Source: Methanoregula sp. UBA276
GTDB taxonomy: Archaea > Halobacteriota > Methanomicrobia > Methanomicrobiales > Methanospirillaceae
Assembly: GCA_002508495.1 (NCBI GenBank)
Contig: DANA01000111.1
Location: 6,835-31,506, forward strand
Length of the DNA: 24,672 nt
Direction: 5' to 3'
Shown piece after piece: positions 1 through 8,119 of the stretch. The translations under genes and the position numbers were made by a program. How positions within the stretch are numbered: position 1 is the stretch's first letter; each line of letters begins with the position of its first letter. The notes beneath the pieces are model-generated. The model worked only from the letters and a program-made list of their open reading frames with translations, was not told the DNA's origin and did no database searches.

Positions 1-101
1 TTCCGCGGAAGATGATCGTGACCGATTCGCTGCCCCGGGTCCATGGCTGGAAACTGCTCAGGCGCGACCTGCGGGAAAAGTTCGGCGGATCGGCCCTGTA
101 A
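1..101 (+). CDS. C-terminal end of an AMP-forming acyl-CoA/acetyl-CoA synthetase-like protein (partial)
   Basis: The open frame enters from the left edge (first full codon at position 3) and stops with TAA at 99-101, so only the last 32 residues are visible. They read PRKMIVTDSLPRVHGWKL and then LRRDLREKF. This matches the end of the C-terminal domain of the AMP-binding (ANL) superfamily, where a short proline-containing segment leads to a GK-R-xLR motif whose lysine takes part in adenylation; here the lysine is in HGWKLLRR. These enzymes activate carboxylic acids with ATP and CoA. The substrate cannot be judged from this fragment. The identification rests on a short motif, so another ANL ligase is equally possible. 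Confidence 0.55.
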   Translation, partial: PRKMIVTDSLPRVHGWKLLRRDLREKFGGSAL

Positions 102-152
102 TCCAAATCGGGGGGATATTCTGCGACAAAATCGCGAAATCGCCCGGAAACC

Positions 153-160
153 TTTTATCT
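153..160 (+). promoter_or_regulatory. Putative TATA box of the KaiC-like gene
   Basis: TTTTATCT lies about 24 nt before position 181, so transcription would begin around 181 and give a leader of only about 13 nt before the ATG at 194. The same TTTTATC core with the same spacing precedes the flavoprotein gene at 11907. Confidence 0.4.
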
Positions 161-193
161 GTCCGAAAATTAATATGGCAATGACACCAGCCC

Positions 194-820
194 ATGGCCG
201 ATGCACGCAGCTTTATCCAGGACATCCCGATAAGCGGGAAGGCGAAGAAGCGGTCTACCGGTATTGTCGGTCTCAACCTCCTGCTTGATGGCGGGTTCCC
301 GCAGGGGACCCTTATCATGATTTACGGGACACCGGTATCGGGTGTGGATCTTGCCGCAAACCAGTTCTGGAAGGCAGACGGGGGCGAGGAAGGCACCTAC
401 TTCATCAATGACGGGGATGTGGACATTGGCATGGTGGATGCCCTTGACCTGCACCCCGGGATGTACCACCAGCAGATGGCCGGCAGCAGGATTGTGGTGG
501 ACTCTCTGTCTACGGTCATTATCCGATACGGGATAGAGGAAGCCTTGAAGTTCCTCCGGCAGGCCCGCGACGAGATGAAGAACCGCGGGGCAAACCTCAT
601 GTTCGTTGTTTATACGGGTATCCATTCTGAGATGGAGATGACGAGAATCATGCGGATGGCCGATGTGGTTATCGAGTTCAAGACCCATGTCCAGCAGGCT
701 GAGATCGAGCGGACGCTTGCCGTCCAGAAGATCCGCAATGCTGCCGCACCCCAGCGTCTCCTGCCGTTCATCATTACCGAAAAAGGTATCGAGGCATCGA
801 CCACGTCACGGGTCGTGTAA
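194..820 (+). CDS. KaiC/RecA-superfamily ATPase-like protein with degenerate Walker A
   Basis: The protein is 208 aa and has the fold signature of single-domain archaeal KaiC-like (RadA/GvpD-like) proteins. A TGIVGLNLLLDGGFPQG segment (22-38) is followed by a beta strand and a loop where the P-loop belongs, then a Walker B-like strand RIVVDSLS (99-106, Asp103), and later a long helix and the FVVYTGIHSEMEM strand-turn. The P-loop position reads GTPVSGVD (45-52): the invariant Lys and the following Thr/Ser of GxxxxGK[TS] are Val and Asp. Classical ATP binding and hydrolysis are therefore doubtful, and a regulatory or scaffold role is an inference. Proteins of this family act in signalling, gas-vesicle or archaellum regulation, or are uncharacterised. 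The ATG at 194 is preferred because a TATA box sits upstream. The partner is unknown. Confidence 0.75.
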   Translation: MADARSFIQDIPISGKAKKRSTGIVGLNLLLDGGFPQGTLIMIYGTPVSGVDLAANQFWKADGGEEGTYFINDGDVDIGMVDALDLHPGMYHQQMAGSRIVVDSLSTVIIRYGIEEALKFLRQARDEMKNRGANLMFVVYTGIHSEMEMTRIMRMADVVIEFKTHVQQAEIERTLAVQKIRNAAAPQRLLPFIITEKGIEASTTSRVV

Positions 821-1118
821 ACGCATCCCGGATCTCTCTCTTTTTCCAAACGCCCGTGAGAGCACTTCCTGTACAAAAAGTCCCCGCAGGTCAGGGCCTT
901 TTGCAGATTTCCTGTCAAGTGGGTACCATTGCTGTATCCGGCTATCCGGCCCCGGGTATGTGACTGGTTAAGAATGGCGGTAAATACCCCGGTCACACAA
1001 GGATTATGCCCTGATTGTTCCCGCAACACCTGTTGCCGGGCGAAACACCGGGTTGTTGATTCTGTCTGACGAACGGAAATGAGCCAAAAAAAGTCGATAG
1101 GAAAAACGATTGGGGGGA
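821..1118. other. Intergenic region without a recognisable gene
   Basis: This stretch separates the ends of two converging genes. A pyrimidine-rich run with TTTTT at 841-845 lies about 20 nt after the KaiC-like stop and probably ends its transcription. No ORF with a convincing start, codon bias or family signature was found on either strand, and no structured RNA was recognised. Confidence 0.5.
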
Positions 1119-2024
1119 TTACAGTGCGATCCGGACTTCTTTTGCCGCATCGCACATGTTCTTGAGCTTCCAGTATGCCGACTCCCGGCTCCGCATCCGC
1201 ATACCGCAATCCGGATCAATCAGGAGGATTTTTGGATCAAAATATTCCACACCTTTCTCTATCCGTTTTTTTATCTCCGGGACTGTCTCGACGGTCTCGG
1301 AACTCGAATCCACGCAACCATAGCCGAGCATCTTGCCGTCAAGGTCCCGGCGGGAGAGGATATCGAGGTTCTGGGGGTTTTTGGAAAATTCGAAGTCCAG
1401 CACGTTCACGTTGAACTTCAGGATCTCATCAAGCACGTTGCCGAGATTTCCGCAGACATGCATGCAGGTCGGAACCCGCACGGAGGATGCGATCTGCTCC
1501 ACGGCCTGCTTTGCAACTCCAAGGTCGGCAATGCCGGTTGAGAGGATGGGCTCGTCGATCTGGAGGAGCGTGATACCGGTTGCCTCCAGTGCCCGCGCTT
1601 CGGTGACCAGTGCTGCTGCGAGGTCGAGCGCCACCTCCTCCTTGGAGCGGTACATCGGTGTGCTGATGTGCAGGCCATGGGCGAGCGTGGTCGGGCCGGT
1701 GATGATCCCTTTTACCTTGGGGAACTTCGATCTGGCATATTTCGTATCCGCTGCCGTGATAGCCGCGGCAGCCGGCTGGATCTTGCCGATGACCTCCTGT
1801 TCGCGGATGCCCGGGAGCTTGGAGGTGAATGCACCGATCATGTCCCCCCGGACCTGCCCGTCAGAGATGATGTCGATGCCGGCCCCAATCTGGTCGGTTA
1901 CTGCAGTCTCGACAGCCCCAGCAAGCGGGTCAAAGAGGCTCTTTAATCCGCCTGTTTTCACCACCGGATAACTCCCGACAACAGTCGTTGCCAGCACTTT
2001 GTTGATGAAATACCCTTTTGACAT
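1119..2024 (-). CDS. Folate-independent core methionine synthase (MetE C-terminal-domain family)
   Basis: This 301-aa protein matches the catalytic C-terminal TIM barrel of cobalamin-independent methionine synthase MetE but lacks the N-terminal half that binds methyltetrahydropteroyl-triglutamate. All four zinc ligands can be placed: His189 and Cys191 (MHVCGN), Glu212 (DFEFS) and Cys273 (DPDCGM). The spacing is close to that of E. coli MetE. The substrate-binding QIDEP motif is at 155-159 and an N-terminal TTVVGSYP is present. Archaeal members of this size methylate homocysteine using a methylated corrinoid or corrinoid protein rather than a folate; the methyl donor here is not shown by the sequence. 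It lies 144 bp downstream of aspS on the same strand, so co-transcription is possible but not certain. The start at 2024 gives the expected family N terminus. Confidence 0.85.
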   Translation of the reverse strand: MSKGYFINKVLATTVVGSYPVVKTGGLKSLFDPLAGAVETAVTDQIGAGIDIISDGQVRGDMIGAFTSKLPGIREQEVIGKIQPAAAAITAADTKYARSKFPKVKGIITGPTTLAHGLHISTPMYRSKEEVALDLAAALVTEARALEATGITLLQIDEPILSTGIADLGVAKQAVEQIASSVRVPTCMHVCGNLGNVLDEILKFNVNVLDFEFSKNPQNLDILSRRDLDGKMLGYGCVDSSSETVETVPEIKKRIEKGVEYFDPKILLIDPDCGMRMRSRESAYWKLKNMCDAAKEVRIAL

Positions 2025-2168
2025 ACAACCGGGCCCTGTTTGGTACAGATCGTTGTCTTAAGAGCAAAAATAGTTCTTGGTCATTACCTGAAGAGAGCAG
2101 GGTGAGCGGAGTGAATAGTCAGAAAAATCTGGCCCGTGCGGCAGAAGACCCGGACAAAAGGGAAAATA

Positions 2169-3461
2169 TTACGGGACCAGCCGGTGCAGGTCCCGCGGGA
2201 AGAGCACTGCTTCGCGCACGTTGGAAAGTTCAAGCATGGTCATCACGAGGCGGTCGGCGCCAAGTCCCCATCCTGCATGAGGCGGCATACCGAACCGGAA
2301 CGGGCGGAGGTAGAACTCGAAGCTCTCGGGGTTAAGTCCTTTTGCAGCGATTTGCTGGACGAGGATGTCGTGGCGGTGTTCCCGCTGGGCACCACTAGAG
2401 AGCTCCATTCTCGGGTGCATCATGTCAAATGCCTTGCAGATGGACGGGTCGTCCTCGTACTGCATCGCGTAGTACGGCCGTATCGCCGAGGGCCAGTCCA
2501 CGATGAAGTAATGACCTCCCATCTCGGCACCGATGGCGCGTTCGGCAGCGGGACTGATGTCATCGCCATACTTGATCGGGTCCTCGATCTTCTTTGCGGC
2601 AATCTCGATTGCCTCGGCGTACGGGAGCCGGGGGAACGGGGCTTTCGGGACAGAGAAGTCATCGACTTCGATGTTGGCGAGCTGGACACTGCAGGTCTTG
2701 TCCACGTACTCGTAGGTCTTGACGATGAGGTTTTCCAGGATGCGCATGACCTCGTGGTGGTCGGCAAACGAGACCTCGATATCGATGCTGGTCGCCTCAT
2801 TGAGGTGCTTTGTCGTATTGTGCTCCTCGGCGCGGAAGATCGGGCCGATCTCGTACACCTTCTCGCAGCCGGCCGCCATCATCATCTGCTTGTAGAGCTG
2901 CGGGCTCTGGTTGAGGAACGCCTCCTTGTCGAAGTAGGCGATCGGGAACAGCTCGGTGCCTCCCTCGGTTGCGGCAGCAACGATCTTGGGGGTGGTGATG
3001 CTGGTAAATCCCTCGTTGTGGAGGTACTCGTTGATGGCATAGGTTGCAGCGCTCCGGATCTCGAAAACGGCGGCAACGCGGGGGCGCCGGACGTCGAGGA
3101 ACCGGGCATCGAGACGGGTGTCGAGTTCTGCAGGGACCTTTTCAGAGACATCGAGCGGGAGGGGTGTGTCTGCAAGACTGATGATCTCGACCGATTCAGG
3201 AACGAGTTCGCGGCCACCCGGGGCCTTGTCGATAGCCTTGACCAGCCCGGTCACCCGTACAACCGATTCGCGGGAGACGGCTTTCACAGCAGCGAGAACT
3301 GCTTCTGATACTTTCTTTTTCGGGATGGTTACCTGGATGATACCGGTCCGGTCGCGGATGAGCAGGAATGCGAGACCGCCGAGGTCCCGGACCTCGTGGA
3401 CCCAGCCGCAAACTTCCGCGGTTCCGGACTCAGGTGTGACGCTTGAAATGGGAATGCGCAT
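2169..3461 (-). CDS. aspS: Aspartyl-tRNA synthetase, archaeal type, probably non-discriminating (Asp/Asn)
   Basis: The protein is 430 aa, the usual size for the short archaeal/eukaryal class IIb AspRS without the bacterial insertion domain. An OB-fold anticodon-binding domain covers about 1-100 (CGWVHEVRDLGG at 18-29). The class II core follows, with motif 2 (FRAEEHNTTKHLNE) and a C-terminal motif 3 (GWGLGADRLVM). In archaeal AspRS the residues Trp/His and Lys/Pro at two OB-fold positions track discrimination between tRNA-Asp and tRNA-Asn. Here they are His22 and Pro81, the combination of relaxed enzymes, which would feed Asp-tRNA-Asn to the GatCAB amidotransferase. The start at 3461 gives a standard N terminus. 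The 139 bp to the divergent gene at 3601 must hold its promoter, but no clear TATA box was found at the leaderless spacing. Confidence 0.93.
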   Translation of the reverse strand: MRIPISSVTPESGTAEVCGWVHEVRDLGGLAFLLIRDRTGIIQVTIPKKKVSEAVLAAVKAVSRESVVRVTGLVKAIDKAPGGRELVPESVEIISLADTPLPLDVSEKVPAELDTRLDARFLDVRRPRVAAVFEIRSAATYAINEYLHNEGFTSITTPKIVAAATEGGTELFPIAYFDKEAFLNQSPQLYKQMMMAAGCEKVYEIGPIFRAEEHNTTKHLNEATSIDIEVSFADHHEVMRILENLIVKTYEYVDKTCSVQLANIEVDDFSVPKAPFPRLPYAEAIEIAAKKIEDPIKYGDDISPAAERAIGAEMGGHYFIVDWPSAIRPYYAMQYEDDPSICKAFDMMHPRMELSSGAQREHRHDILVQQIAAKGLNPESFEFYLRPFRFGMPPHAGWGLGADRLVMTMLELSNVREAVLFPRDLHRLVP

Positions 3462-3573
3462 AAAATCCTATAACCATGGGCTTCGGGAGATAATGAGATT
3501 TGGGGAGGGCTGGCTGCATGGAGCGTCCCTCCGCTGTGGCATTCGGGTGAGCGAAAGGGCAAAACCCGCCACA

Positions 3574-3581
3574 TTTATATT
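3574..3581 (+). promoter_or_regulatory. TATA box for the gene at 3601
   Basis: TTTATATT is centred 23.5 nt before the ATG at 3601. This distance predicts a leaderless mRNA and is why the ATG at 3601 was chosen over the one at 3613. Confidence 0.55.
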
Positions 3582-3600
3582 TCGTCCCCTCATTTATACG

Positions 3601-4131
3601 ATGGGAATTATCATGACAGAAGTTGCGAAGAAGGCTCCAGAGAATAACGAAATTCAGAAGAAAGCCGGCTGGGGTTTGGGCACCAAGATCATTGTTGGCA
3701 TCATCGGTCTCATTATCGTAGTGGGACTTCTTGCAGCCCTCACTCTCACGGTTGCCGTGCTCGAATCGCCGGCCGGCACCTCGTTTCCCTACAGCACCAC
3801 CTACCGGGTAAGCGTGCCGGATGGCGAGCCTATCATGATTGGGAGCACCAAGATCCTTGTCATGACGTACGAGGACGAGATTGTATCCGAGGTTGATGGC
3901 GTAAAAGAGAAGCTGTTTGTCGGCCAGGAACGGATCATCAACCCGCGTAACGCCCGGGTCACTGCACTGGGTATCCCGCTCATGGATACTGATTTCCAGA
4001 TGACTCTCAGGTATCTTGGCCCCTCGGGGAACAATGCCCTATTTGACCTGACGGTAAAGACCTCAAAACAGGTCCCCGAACTGGTCATCACCAAGCTGAT
4101 CCCGCCATCAATGAACGCCGTGCCGGCGTAA
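3601..4131 (+). CDS. Membrane-anchored protein of unknown function
   Basis: A 176-aa protein with a short charged N terminus, one strongly hydrophobic helix at about 30-53 (IIVGIIGLIIVVGLL and onward) and an outward-facing domain of about 120 residues. The outer domain is rich in beta-strand patterns (YSTTYRVSVPDG, TKILVMTYEDEIVSEVDG). No cysteine, enzyme motif or known domain was recognised. The start could also be the ATG at 3613 (172 aa); 3601 is preferred because of the TATA box 24 nt upstream. The gene runs toward the beta-propeller lipoprotein gene and the two stop codons are only 7 nt apart. The topology suggests a cell-envelope protein held in the cytoplasmic membrane, which is an inference from hydrophobicity only. 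Confidence 0.8.
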   Translation: MGIIMTEVAKKAPENNEIQKKAGWGLGTKIIVGIIGLIIVVGLLAALTLTVAVLESPAGTSFPYSTTYRVSVPDGEPIMIGSTKILVMTYEDEIVSEVDGVKEKLFVGQERIINPRNARVTALGIPLMDTDFQMTLRYLGPSGNNALFDLTVKTSKQVPELVITKLIPPSMNAVPA

Positions 4132-4140
4132 AATTTTTTT
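4132..4140. terminator. T-run between two converging genes
   Basis: AA followed by seven T directly after the TAA at 4129-4131 forms a typical archaeal oligo-T termination signal for the plus-strand gene. It overlaps the stop codon of the minus-strand gene, so the two transcription units share almost no spacer. Confidence 0.5.
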
Positions 4141-6250
4141 ATTCCATACCCCGTACCGGGGGATACAGCACGTCCTCCCGCCCGTTGAACGTTATCGTTG
4201 CCACGATTGTATCGATCTCGTCAAGCGGGTTTGCAAGGATCTTTGCTGTCGAGAGCGTGTAGAGCGTGTCCCCGATGTAGAGCGAGCGTTTCACCTCGTT
4301 CTTCGAATTCCCGTACCAGTAGTAACTCTCGCCCTGCGTCCCGTGCTCAACCGTGCCTTTCAGGATGAAGCCGCTTGAAGGGTCGACCCCAAAGACATAT
4401 GCCCCGTACCAGACCTGGGGCGGGGTGCTGCCAATCTTCTCCATGCTCGTCGTGTCCTGCCGGACAACCCGGGCCGGAATAACGAGAAGGTTCTTTTCCC
4501 TGTCGAAGAGGAACGCCTTGTGGTCCGAGAGGACTGCGGAGTCCGAGCCGGCATCGCCGATCTCGACCTTTCCCACCTGCCGGGGGTTCTCTACATCCCT
4601 CACGTCAAAGAGGGCGAGCTTGATGCCCTGCGTTGAGACCCCGCCCCATTCGTTCGTCCCCGTCTCCTTGCCAACCCCGATGATATAGTCCTTGTCGTAC
4701 GGGTGGAGGTAATCGGAGTAGCCCGGGATCTTGAGTTTCCCGAGGATCTTCGGGTTATTGGGTGTCGAGAGATCGATGACAAAGAACGGGTCGATCCGCT
4801 TGAAGGTTACCATGTAGAGCCGGTCGCCCATGAACCGGGTCGAGTAGATCGTCTCCTGCTCCGCGATGTGGGTCAGTTCTCCGATGGTCTTCATGCCCGA
4901 ATCGAGGACAAAGACATTGTTATACTCGTACGAACCCCGGGTTGTATAGACGTTCGAAGTGGTTGCCACGCGGAGGTTGTTGTTGTACTCGTCCATTGCA
5001 AACTGGTTTTTCAGGTATCCCGGCACCTCGCCCCGTGCCAGGTAGGTGATGGCGCCATTTTTGATCGCGATCTTGTGGATCGCCGTGGTGCTCTGGTCGA
5101 TCTCCTTCTTTGCGATCTTCTCCTCTTCCTGTGCTTTCATGTCAGCGAGAACGCGCTGCTTCTCCGCATCGCTCATCCGGTTGAAGTCCTCCCAGAGTAC
5201 GGATGAGGTGACGCCCGAAGACGAACTCATGGGAGCCCGGTCGTCAACAGCGATTGCCGGCTCAACCATGCCCCTGCGCCAGATGTTGTGGTACTTCTGG
5301 TAGCTGATGTACATCGCGTCTTCCGATACGTACATGATGTTGCCGTTCCCGACAAGGTACGTCTTTGCATCCTTCTCGTTTGCGCTGGTTGTATCAAACG
5401 AGGTGACGGTGGTGAACGCGTAACTCCGCTCGGGGTTGTCGAAGTAGTAGACATCCGGCGTGACAATGCATTTTGCATTCTCCCTCACGCATGGGACGCG
5501 GATCTCCTCGTTTCGGTAGCTGTACACCTGCTCGCGGGTGACAAGGTAGAGGTTGCTGCCGATAAGCCGGGCATCGATGTAATCACCATCGATCTCGTAG
5601 TCCTTGACAACCTTTACGTTCTTCCGGTCGCTGATGTCGTAGAAGACGGCATGGGTTGCGGGCGAGTACCCGCCATAATAGGGCATGGACTTCATCAGCG
5701 AAGCAGAAACAGGTTCATCCCCGCTGTCCCGGGAAGGGGATCCGGTCGTGAAGAGGACGAGCCGGTTGCCCGAGACGAAGATATCCTTTGGTGAATCGTC
5801 GATCGTGGTCTTCGAGACGATCGCGGCACCGGAGGCCGGGTAGGCATCGACGATGGTCAGGGTGTCGCCTGAGATGACGTAGATATATTTCCCGTCGTTC
5901 TTGACAAAGTCCGGTTCATCGACGCCGGCTACCTGCACGTTCGTAGTCGAGTAATCCGCCGACCCGGGCGAGGGCGGCGATACGGACAGACCTTTTGCCG
6001 ATTCAGCAGCAGCTGCCTGCGGGACTGCAACATCCCGTGCCAGTCCCACGCCGTTGGTATAATAATCGCCCTCCGCCTCAGCGGCAAGCTTCGTGTTCTC
6101 CTCGATATACTGGCGGATCTCATCCGCTGAACTGAACTTCTTTATCTCTTCTGATGCCGGTGTCACCGTGGAACCGGTGCAGCCGGCGGCAATGATTGCG
6201 GCTATCACCAGCAGGGTGAGTGCAAGGGAAGAATGGATCCTGCGTGACAT
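4139..6250 (-). CDS. Secreted beta-propeller lipoprotein
   Basis: A 703-aa protein with an N-terminal lipoprotein signal: positive residues, a hydrophobic stretch and the lipobox AAGC with the acceptor Cys24. A low-complexity Ala/Glu/Ser linker follows to about residue 100. The rest matches the beta-propeller domain family found in archaeal and bacterial secreted proteins. Its landmarks are NVQVAGVDEPDFVKNDG near residue 104, repeated VVxGNRLVLFTTG / DRLYMVTF / ILGKLKIPGYSDYLHPYD blade-like strands, and VEIGDAGSDSAVLSDHKAF near the C terminus. It should be anchored on the outside of the membrane; ligand and function are unknown. A TATA-like element 25 nt upstream supports a leaderless start at 6250. 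Confidence 0.88.
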   Translation of the reverse strand: MSRRIHSSLALTLLVIAAIIAAGCTGSTVTPASEEIKKFSSADEIRQYIEENTKLAAEAEGDYYTNGVGLARDVAVPQAAAAESAKGLSVSPPSPGSADYSTTNVQVAGVDEPDFVKNDGKYIYVISGDTLTIVDAYPASGAAIVSKTTIDDSPKDIFVSGNRLVLFTTGSPSRDSGDEPVSASLMKSMPYYGGYSPATHAVFYDISDRKNVKVVKDYEIDGDYIDARLIGSNLYLVTREQVYSYRNEEIRVPCVRENAKCIVTPDVYYFDNPERSYAFTTVTSFDTTSANEKDAKTYLVGNGNIMYVSEDAMYISYQKYHNIWRRGMVEPAIAVDDRAPMSSSSGVTSSVLWEDFNRMSDAEKQRVLADMKAQEEEKIAKKEIDQSTTAIHKIAIKNGAITYLARGEVPGYLKNQFAMDEYNNNLRVATTSNVYTTRGSYEYNNVFVLDSGMKTIGELTHIAEQETIYSTRFMGDRLYMVTFKRIDPFFVIDLSTPNNPKILGKLKIPGYSDYLHPYDKDYIIGVGKETGTNEWGGVSTQGIKLALFDVRDVENPRQVGKVEIGDAGSDSAVLSDHKAFLFDREKNLLVIPARVVRQDTTSMEKIGSTPPQVWYGAYVFGVDPSSGFILKGTVEHGTQGESYYWYGNSKNEVKRSLYIGDTLYTLSTAKILANPLDEIDTIVATITFNGREDVLYPPVRGME

Positions 6251-6271
6251 AATCGATCAGAACTCTTTGTA

Positions 6272-6279
6272 CGATAAGA
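6272..6279 (-). promoter_or_regulatory. Probable TATA box of the beta-propeller gene
   Basis: Read on the minus strand, TCTTATCG is centred about 25 nt before the ATG at 6250, fitting a leaderless transcript. It is a weaker TATA match than the others in the window. Confidence 0.35.
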
Positions 6280-6449
6280 GATGATGAATCTGGCGTTGAC
6301 TTCCAAAAAACTGGCAGTTATCGCGGATTTTTTCTCACCCCTGACGCGTTAAAATCCTGGCATGGCAGGTTTTCGGCATCCGAACCCTGCGGGACCCGGA
6401 CCGGCCCATATCTTCATGCAACCCGGTACCGAATATTACTGGAGAATTC

Positions 6450-7421
6450 ATGAGCACGACCCCCGACAAAGCCTCGCTCGATCAGCTCAAAGAGAAGACT
6501 GCACGTCTCTCGGTCATCTCCAACACCGGGCTTGTCATCCTGAAATTCATCATCGGTTTTTCCATCGGTTCGGTCAGTATCATATCCGAGGCCATCCACT
6601 CATCGATGGACCTTGTCGCTTCAGTCATCGCGTTCTTCTCGGTCCGGAAATCAGCCGAGCCCCCCGATGCCGGCCACGCATTCGGGCACGGGAAGTTCGA
6701 GGACATCTCCGGTCTTATCGAGGCCCTGCTCATCTTTGTTGCTGCAATCCTGATTATCGTCGAGGCGGGACGCAAGCTTGCTGGCGAGCCTGCGGAACAT
6801 TTCACCCCGGATCTGCTGTATCTCGGTATTGCGGTTATGGGTTTATCGGCGCTCGTGAACTGGTATGTATCAGGCCGGCTCATGACGGTTGCAAAACAGA
6901 CGGAGTCCATTGCGCTCGAGAGCGATGCCTGGCACCTCAGGACGGACGTGTACACTTCTGCCGGGGTCCTGGCAGGGCTCGTGCTGATCCGGCTGACCGG
7001 CCTAACCATCCTCGATTCGCTTGTCGCTCTCGGTGTCGCGGTCGTGATCCTGCGGGCAGCATATGATCTCAGCGTCCGATCGCTCTCGGATCTGATCGAT
7101 CACCGCATCCCCGAAACCGACGAGAACCGGATCCGGGAGATCATCTGCGATCACGCAAGCGAGTATGCAGGGTTCCACGACCTGAAGACCCGCCGGTCCG
7201 GCCCTGAGATCTTCGTGGAGTTCCATCTCGTGATGCCCGGGCAGATCACGGTTCTCCAGTCTCACGATTTAGCCGATCACCTGGAAGCCGATCTCCGGCT
7301 CGAATACCCCCGGTCGCATGTCACGATCCATATCGAACCCTGCAACGAGGGGTGCACCCGGTGCGGATCGTTCTGCACGTATTACCAGAAGAAGGCTCAG
7401 GAACGCGGGGGATCCCCATGA
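6450..7421 (+). CDS. Cation diffusion facilitator (CDF) family metal transporter
   Basis: This 323-aa protein has six predicted membrane helices and then a cytoplasmic domain, the standard CDF layout. The transport-site pairs are His50/Asp54 (HSSMD, helix 2) and His162/Asp166 (HLRTD, helix 5), an HD-HD set typical of zinc-type CDF exporters. The GHAFGHGKFED loop (75-85) is a family signature, and the C-terminal domain ends in HVTIHIEP. It then carries a tail with Cys298, Cys302, Cys305 and Cys309 (C-x3-C-x2-C-x3-C), which looks like an extra metal site. The ATG is supported by GGAG at 6441-6444. The stop overlaps the start of thiN (ATGA), so the two are translationally coupled. Zn or Fe export is the likely role; the metal cannot be fixed from sequence. 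Confidence 0.92.
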   Translation: MSTTPDKASLDQLKEKTARLSVISNTGLVILKFIIGFSIGSVSIISEAIHSSMDLVASVIAFFSVRKSAEPPDAGHAFGHGKFEDISGLIEALLIFVAAILIIVEAGRKLAGEPAEHFTPDLLYLGIAVMGLSALVNWYVSGRLMTVAKQTESIALESDAWHLRTDVYTSAGVLAGLVLIRLTGLTILDSLVALGVAVVILRAAYDLSVRSLSDLIDHRIPETDENRIREIICDHASEYAGFHDLKTRRSGPEIFVEFHLVMPGQITVLQSHDLADHLEADLRLEYPRSHVTIHIEPCNEGCTRCGSFCTYYQKKAQERGGSP

Positions 7422-8014
7422 ACGATAACCAACCCGTTGATCGTGCGATGACCGGAAGGATGCAAATCGCTCTTGAAACCATTGAGAACTGTCAGGAGTT
7501 CGCCGTACTCATCCCCGAGGTGCGGACCAACATGGTGTACGCAAGGCCCGGCGCACAAACTCCCGCGGAAGTCCTGGCCATTGACGGGCGGATCACGGTC
7601 GTATCGGGCATGCCACGGGCTGCCGGCCAACCCCGGTTCGGTGCATCGAATCACTTGGCCCGGCTCATCACCGGGATCATGGATTCATGGCCGGACATAC
7701 GGGCGGCCATCAATTTCTCAAACACTCCCAATCTTGCCCGGTTGCTGGAAGAATACTGTAAGGAGATGGGCTGGGCATTTGCAAAAATCGACCGGCAGGC
7801 CGAACCCGAAGCGTCCCGGGATACGGAGGGTTCCACGATGGCATGGAAGGCAGGGGAAGCGGTCCGGGCGGCAGGTCCGCATGCTCCGAAGATCTTCTGT
7901 GATGCGGGAGCGTTCGGCAAAGAGCCAATCAGCATTATTGTTGGCGAAGATCCGGTAAGCGTTGCCGGGGAACTCTGCGACATTGCCCGGCAGTATGCCG
8001 GGGAGCGGCGCTGA
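7418..8014 (+). CDS. thiN: Stand-alone ThiN thiamine-phosphate synthase
   Basis: A 198-aa protein matching the ThiN domain that in many archaea is fused to ThiD. Diagnostic stretches are ENCQEFAVLIPEVRTNMVYA (23-42), the PRFGASNHLARLI block and DTEGSTMAW (135-143), with KEPISIIVGEDPV near the end. Arg58 and His79 lie 21 residues apart, as do the two residues I recall as catalytic in ThiN. The enzyme joins hydroxymethylpyrimidine diphosphate with thiazole phosphate to give thiamine phosphate. There is no HTH domain, so it is the enzyme form and not the ThiN-containing repressor. The start overlaps the CDF stop, and a GGGGGAT run just upstream can serve as ribosome-binding site. thi4 follows 105 bp downstream, making this a thiamine cluster. 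Confidence 0.88.
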   Translation: MNDNQPVDRAMTGRMQIALETIENCQEFAVLIPEVRTNMVYARPGAQTPAEVLAIDGRITVVSGMPRAAGQPRFGASNHLARLITGIMDSWPDIRAAINFSNTPNLARLLEEYCKEMGWAFAKIDRQAEPEASRDTEGSTMAWKAGEAVRAAGPHAPKIFCDAGAFGKEPISIIVGEDPVSVAGELCDIARQYAGERR

Positions 8015-8036
8015 GTTCCGCACCCGCCCCCCGAAA

Positions 8037-8044
8037 TTTTAAAA
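8037..8044 (+). promoter_or_regulatory. Putative TATA box of thi4
   Basis: TTTTAAAA lies 24 nt before a predicted start near 8065, giving a leader of about 55 nt with the GGAGA motif at 8106-8110 nine nt before the ATG. thi4 can therefore be expressed apart from thiN. No TPP riboswitch fold was recognised in this leader. Confidence 0.4.
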
Positions 8045-8119
8045 TCCGTTGATTATTGCACATCTTTTTTTACCCGCTCCTCCAACGTTGTTCCACACAT
8101 TTTCCGGAGACGATCGCGT

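Noticed and set aside
2136..3308. Long plus-strand open frame (390 codons) over aspS
   Set aside because: It is the antisense shadow of aspS, with Val/Asp/Leu-rich composition typical of antisense GC-rich coding DNA.
6362..7066. Plus-strand open frame beginning MAGFRHPNPAGPG
   Set aside because: Arg/His/Cys-rich out-of-frame reading of the CDF transporter gene.
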